NCBI RefSeq assembly: GCF_002891535.1
Contig: NZ_PDZR01000009.1
Span: 84,026 to 148,025, forward strand
DNA from: Methylocella silvestris
GTDB lineage: Bacteria > Pseudomonadota > Alphaproteobacteria > Rhizobiales > Beijerinckiaceae
Reading direction: 5' to 3'
DNA: 64,000 nucleotides
Shown here in pieces: positions 62,082 through 64,000 of the stretch; position 1 is the first letter of the stretch, and each line of letters opens with the position of its first letter. A program made the translations under genes and the position numbers. The notes under the pieces were generated by a model. That model did no database searches. It was not told the DNA's origin and saw only the letters and a list, made by a program, of their open reading frames with translations.

Positions 62082-63269
62082 TCAGAGCGCGGCCGCCGGG
62101 GTTACCGCAAACAGCGCATTCATCAGCCCGCGCAGCTGGCTGAACGCCGTCCCGCGCAAGCGCAGGAAGTGGGCCTTGACCTCCGCGGAGCGGAAGCGCT
62201 CATGCCGATTGCTGACCATTTGATCGAGCTGATCGACGATGGAATCGGTCAGGTCTTCATCCGGCTCGAGGATCGCGCCTTGGCGTCCCACCAGTTCGGC
62301 GATATAGCCGCAATTGGTCGTCACCGCCGGCAGGCCGTAGCTCATCGCCTCGAGAAGAACGAGCGGCTGCGCCTCGTACCGGTAACGCGTCGGGAACAGG
62401 AAGACGTCGATCGATTCGAAGAATGCGGCTTTCGTCTTGTCTTTGACCGGACCGATCACCTCAATATAATCGCCAAGGCGCTCATGGCCGCTTGCGAGCA
62501 GCGCTTCCGCCTCCGCGCCGACGGCGGGTCCCGCCAAGACGAACGTCAACTCAAGACCGCGTTCGCGGCACTTGGTTGCGACGTCAAGCACCACATCAAG
62601 CCCCTTCTCCCTGCAAAGATTGCTGAGAAAGCCGACACGAAGCTTGTTCGGACGCGCCTCTGGCCTTCCGTCCCCATCGGATCTCGCGATATGGCAGGCG
62701 TTTTGACTCACCAGAACGTTGCGCAGCCGCGGATAGAGGAATTGCAGATTTTCCGCCATCTCGTCGGACAGCACAACATTGAGGCAGGAACGTCCGGCCA
62801 CGCGCTGCAATAGGGCGAAGCGCGCCTGGCGCACCAGCGTGTGCTGCGACGTGTGGTGATGCAGAATGATGTTATAGCCGAGCAAACGCGCAAGGGCGAT
62901 GACCATGAAATTGTAAACGATGCCGAAGCCGGCCTCGAAGACGGTGTAGAATTGCTGATCGCGCCGTACGCCGCGCCTGGCCAGTAGCAAGCTGGCGCGC
63001 GCTACTTTGGCGAGGCGAGTCGCATGATATTTTAGGCCGCCCTTATGCGCGCCCGGGCCAATGTCGACGACTTCGACCTTGTCCGAGCCGGCAAATTCCT
63101 GCGCCGCCCGTATCACCGCCGCGTTGACGATCGACTGGCCGTGAACCGGCGGGGGGAGGCAAACGGCGAAGAATGCTGAACCGGTGAGCGGTTCGGAGAA
63201 AATGATGTCGCCCGGCTGCGCCGCAGGTTCCACTGCAGTTTCATCCCACGACCAAGGCAATTTGTTCAT
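62082..63269 (-). CDS. GT4-family glycosyltransferase
   Basis: The 395-residue protein has a GT-B fold: FFAVCLPPPVHGQSIVNAAV at the N-terminus, the linker VGFLSNLCREKGLDVVLDV, and the donor domain with VIGPVKDKTKAAFFESIDVF and an EX7E motif in YEAQPLVLLEAMSYGLPAVT. It transfers a sugar from a nucleotide donor to a glycan or lipid on the cytoplasmic face. GGAG nine bases upstream of ATG 63269 sets the start. Its place next to AT-rich DNA and an IS end suggests a variable polysaccharide region. Confidence 0.88.
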   Translation of the reverse strand: MNKLPWSWDETAVEPAAQPGDIIFSEPLTGSAFFAVCLPPPVHGQSIVNAAVIRAAQEFAGSDKVEVVDIGPGAHKGGLKYHATRLAKVARASLLLARRGVRRDQQFYTVFEAGFGIVYNFMVIALARLLGYNIILHHHTSQHTLVRQARFALLQRVAGRSCLNVVLSDEMAENLQFLYPRLRNVLVSQNACHIARSDGDGRPEARPNKLRVGFLSNLCREKGLDVVLDVATKCRERGLELTFVLAGPAVGAEAEALLASGHERLGDYIEVIGPVKDKTKAAFFESIDVFLFPTRYRYEAQPLVLLEAMSYGLPAVTTNCGYIAELVGRQGAILEPDEDLTDSIVDQLDQMVSNRHERFRSAEVKAHFLRLRGTAFSQLRGLMNALFAVTPAAAL

Positions 63270-63872
63270 TATTATATACTCCGAACAATGCATCACCCGG
63301 CACGCAATGCGTGCGCGAGCCTTCAATGGTTGTAATAAACTTCTATTTTTCGGCTCGTGGAAGCTCGTACGTGGCTTGTAACAGTTCGGTGATTGAGCTG
63401 TCTACAGGATTCGGGGTCAAGGTCGTGTATTGCGATGTTCTTTGATCAATTATTTGAGAATGTAGGTTACAATGATGAGTATTGAATTACATCAGTATTA
63501 CAAATTATTTAGGTTCTCCTAAACCAGGAATGATAAAAAATGAGATTTAATAATCAATAATTGCTCATATTAAATTTCGCCACAATTGAAGCTGGTCTGC
63601 TGCGGGTGAATGTATGGCGCCGGCAATATAAGAAATAAAAGCTAAAGCACAGCTCTATGGCGCGGCCTCCAACCGTCGGGCAAACGTCAGTCCCACGCCA
63701 AGATTCGACAGGATGTGCGAAAAGACACTTTCCCGTTCATGGCCTGCCGGCGCGCCCGATTGCCCAACCCCCGCACTGCTCCGTTTGCCGGCCTATCGCT
63801 TTGTCTGGGAATTAGCACGGGCAAAAAGCCGGGCGTCGATTAGATCAATGTCGCCAAGGCCTCGCTACGTGT
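63270..63872. other. Gene-free stretch, AT-rich in its first half
   Basis: About 600 bp between the glycosyltransferase and the transposase end. The first half (to about 63650) is clearly richer in A and T than the rest of the window. No ORF with good composition is present. The likely reading is the promoter side of the glycosyltransferase gene plus a recombined junction near an insertion sequence. Confidence 0.6.
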
Positions 63873-64000
63873 CTAGGTCCTGTTGACAAATACCCTCATC
63901 CATAGTCGGACGGCGGCGATGAGGACGAAGCCGCGGTAGCTTTCGGCGGTCTTGTCGTAGCGGGTCGCCAAGCGGCGCCAGTTTTTCAGTTTGTTGAAGC
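63873..64000 (-). mobile_element. IS5-type transposase, C-terminal end (cut by window)
   Basis: The minus strand reads FNKLKNWRRLATRYDKTAES then YRGFVLIAAVRLWMR and stops at TAG. The RxxTRYDKTAxxYxxFVxxA pattern is the end of the DDE domain in IS5-family (IS1031/IS427-like) transposases. Only the last 42 residues are in the window, so neither activity nor the terminal inverted repeat can be judged. Confidence 0.85.

Noticed and set aside
63660..63830. Short minus-strand frame between the glycosyltransferase and the transposase (reads FSHILSNLGVGLTFARRLEA)
   Set aside because: No start codon in a sensible place and only about 40 codons; no recognisable family.

Overview
The window is about 64 kb of high-GC DNA with tightly packed genes. 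Many neighbours overlap by ATGA, TTGA or a few bases. Gene content and protein style point to an alphaproteobacterium of the Hyphomicrobiales, most like the methylotrophic Beijerinckiaceae or Methylocystaceae. The strongest pointer is a protein nearly identical in motif order and length to the NAD-dependent formate dehydrogenase of methylotrophs; the other gene families fit but are less specific. The genus is an inference. No rRNA, tRNA or CRISPR array was seen.

Left part (1-25 kb). The window opens inside lutB, followed by lutC (lactate utilisation). Next come a TetR regulator and a complete EmrA/EmrB/outer-membrane-factor efflux system. A mixed group follows: histidine phosphatase, zinc alcohol dehydrogenase, a cyclic-nucleotide-binding MscS channel, a small Cys-rich secreted protein and a GlcG/HbpS-like protein. 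A second TetR then faces an RND permease plus adaptor pair. An aldo/keto reductase precedes a four-gene operon of a nitrate/sulfonate/taurine-type ABC importer translationally coupled to a DUF3604 protein. Formate dehydrogenase and a LysR regulator lie on the minus strand.

Middle part (25-48 kb). Glutathione peroxidase and dodecin are followed by a cNMP-binding patatin lipase divergent from a large GH94-like glycoside phosphorylase. A two-subunit molybdenum hydroxylase has an HxlR regulator and a YCII protein downstream, and a strong palindrome upstream. A second RND pump follows, then a frameshifted catalase remnant. The last block is a seven-gene MoxR-DUF58-DUF4381-vWA-vWA-TPR-BatD operon, a chaperone/metal-insertion type cluster related to mxaRSACKL and BatABCD.

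Right part (48-64 kb). Divergent from moxR is a 1793-residue soluble hybrid histidine kinase with eight tandem 92-residue poly-HAMP repeats, in an operon with a REC-HK-REC protein. A FUSC permease, a HAD nucleotidase and a CNNM/CorC protein come next. Then follows a plus-strand run of an alpha/beta hydrolase, a DUF938 methyltransferase, an SDR with Phe in place of the catalytic Tyr, and a YdhR-like protein. The end is different in character: a GT4 glycosyltransferase, about 600 bp of partly AT-rich DNA without a convincing gene, and the 3' end of an IS5-type transposase, suggesting the edge of an acquired polysaccharide region.

Themes are efflux (three pumps, only one with its own outer-membrane factor), one-carbon and redox metabolism, and stress signalling. 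A 105-bp interspersed repeat occurs twice, 51 kb apart and in opposite orientation, and several perfect long-stem hairpins sit between genes.
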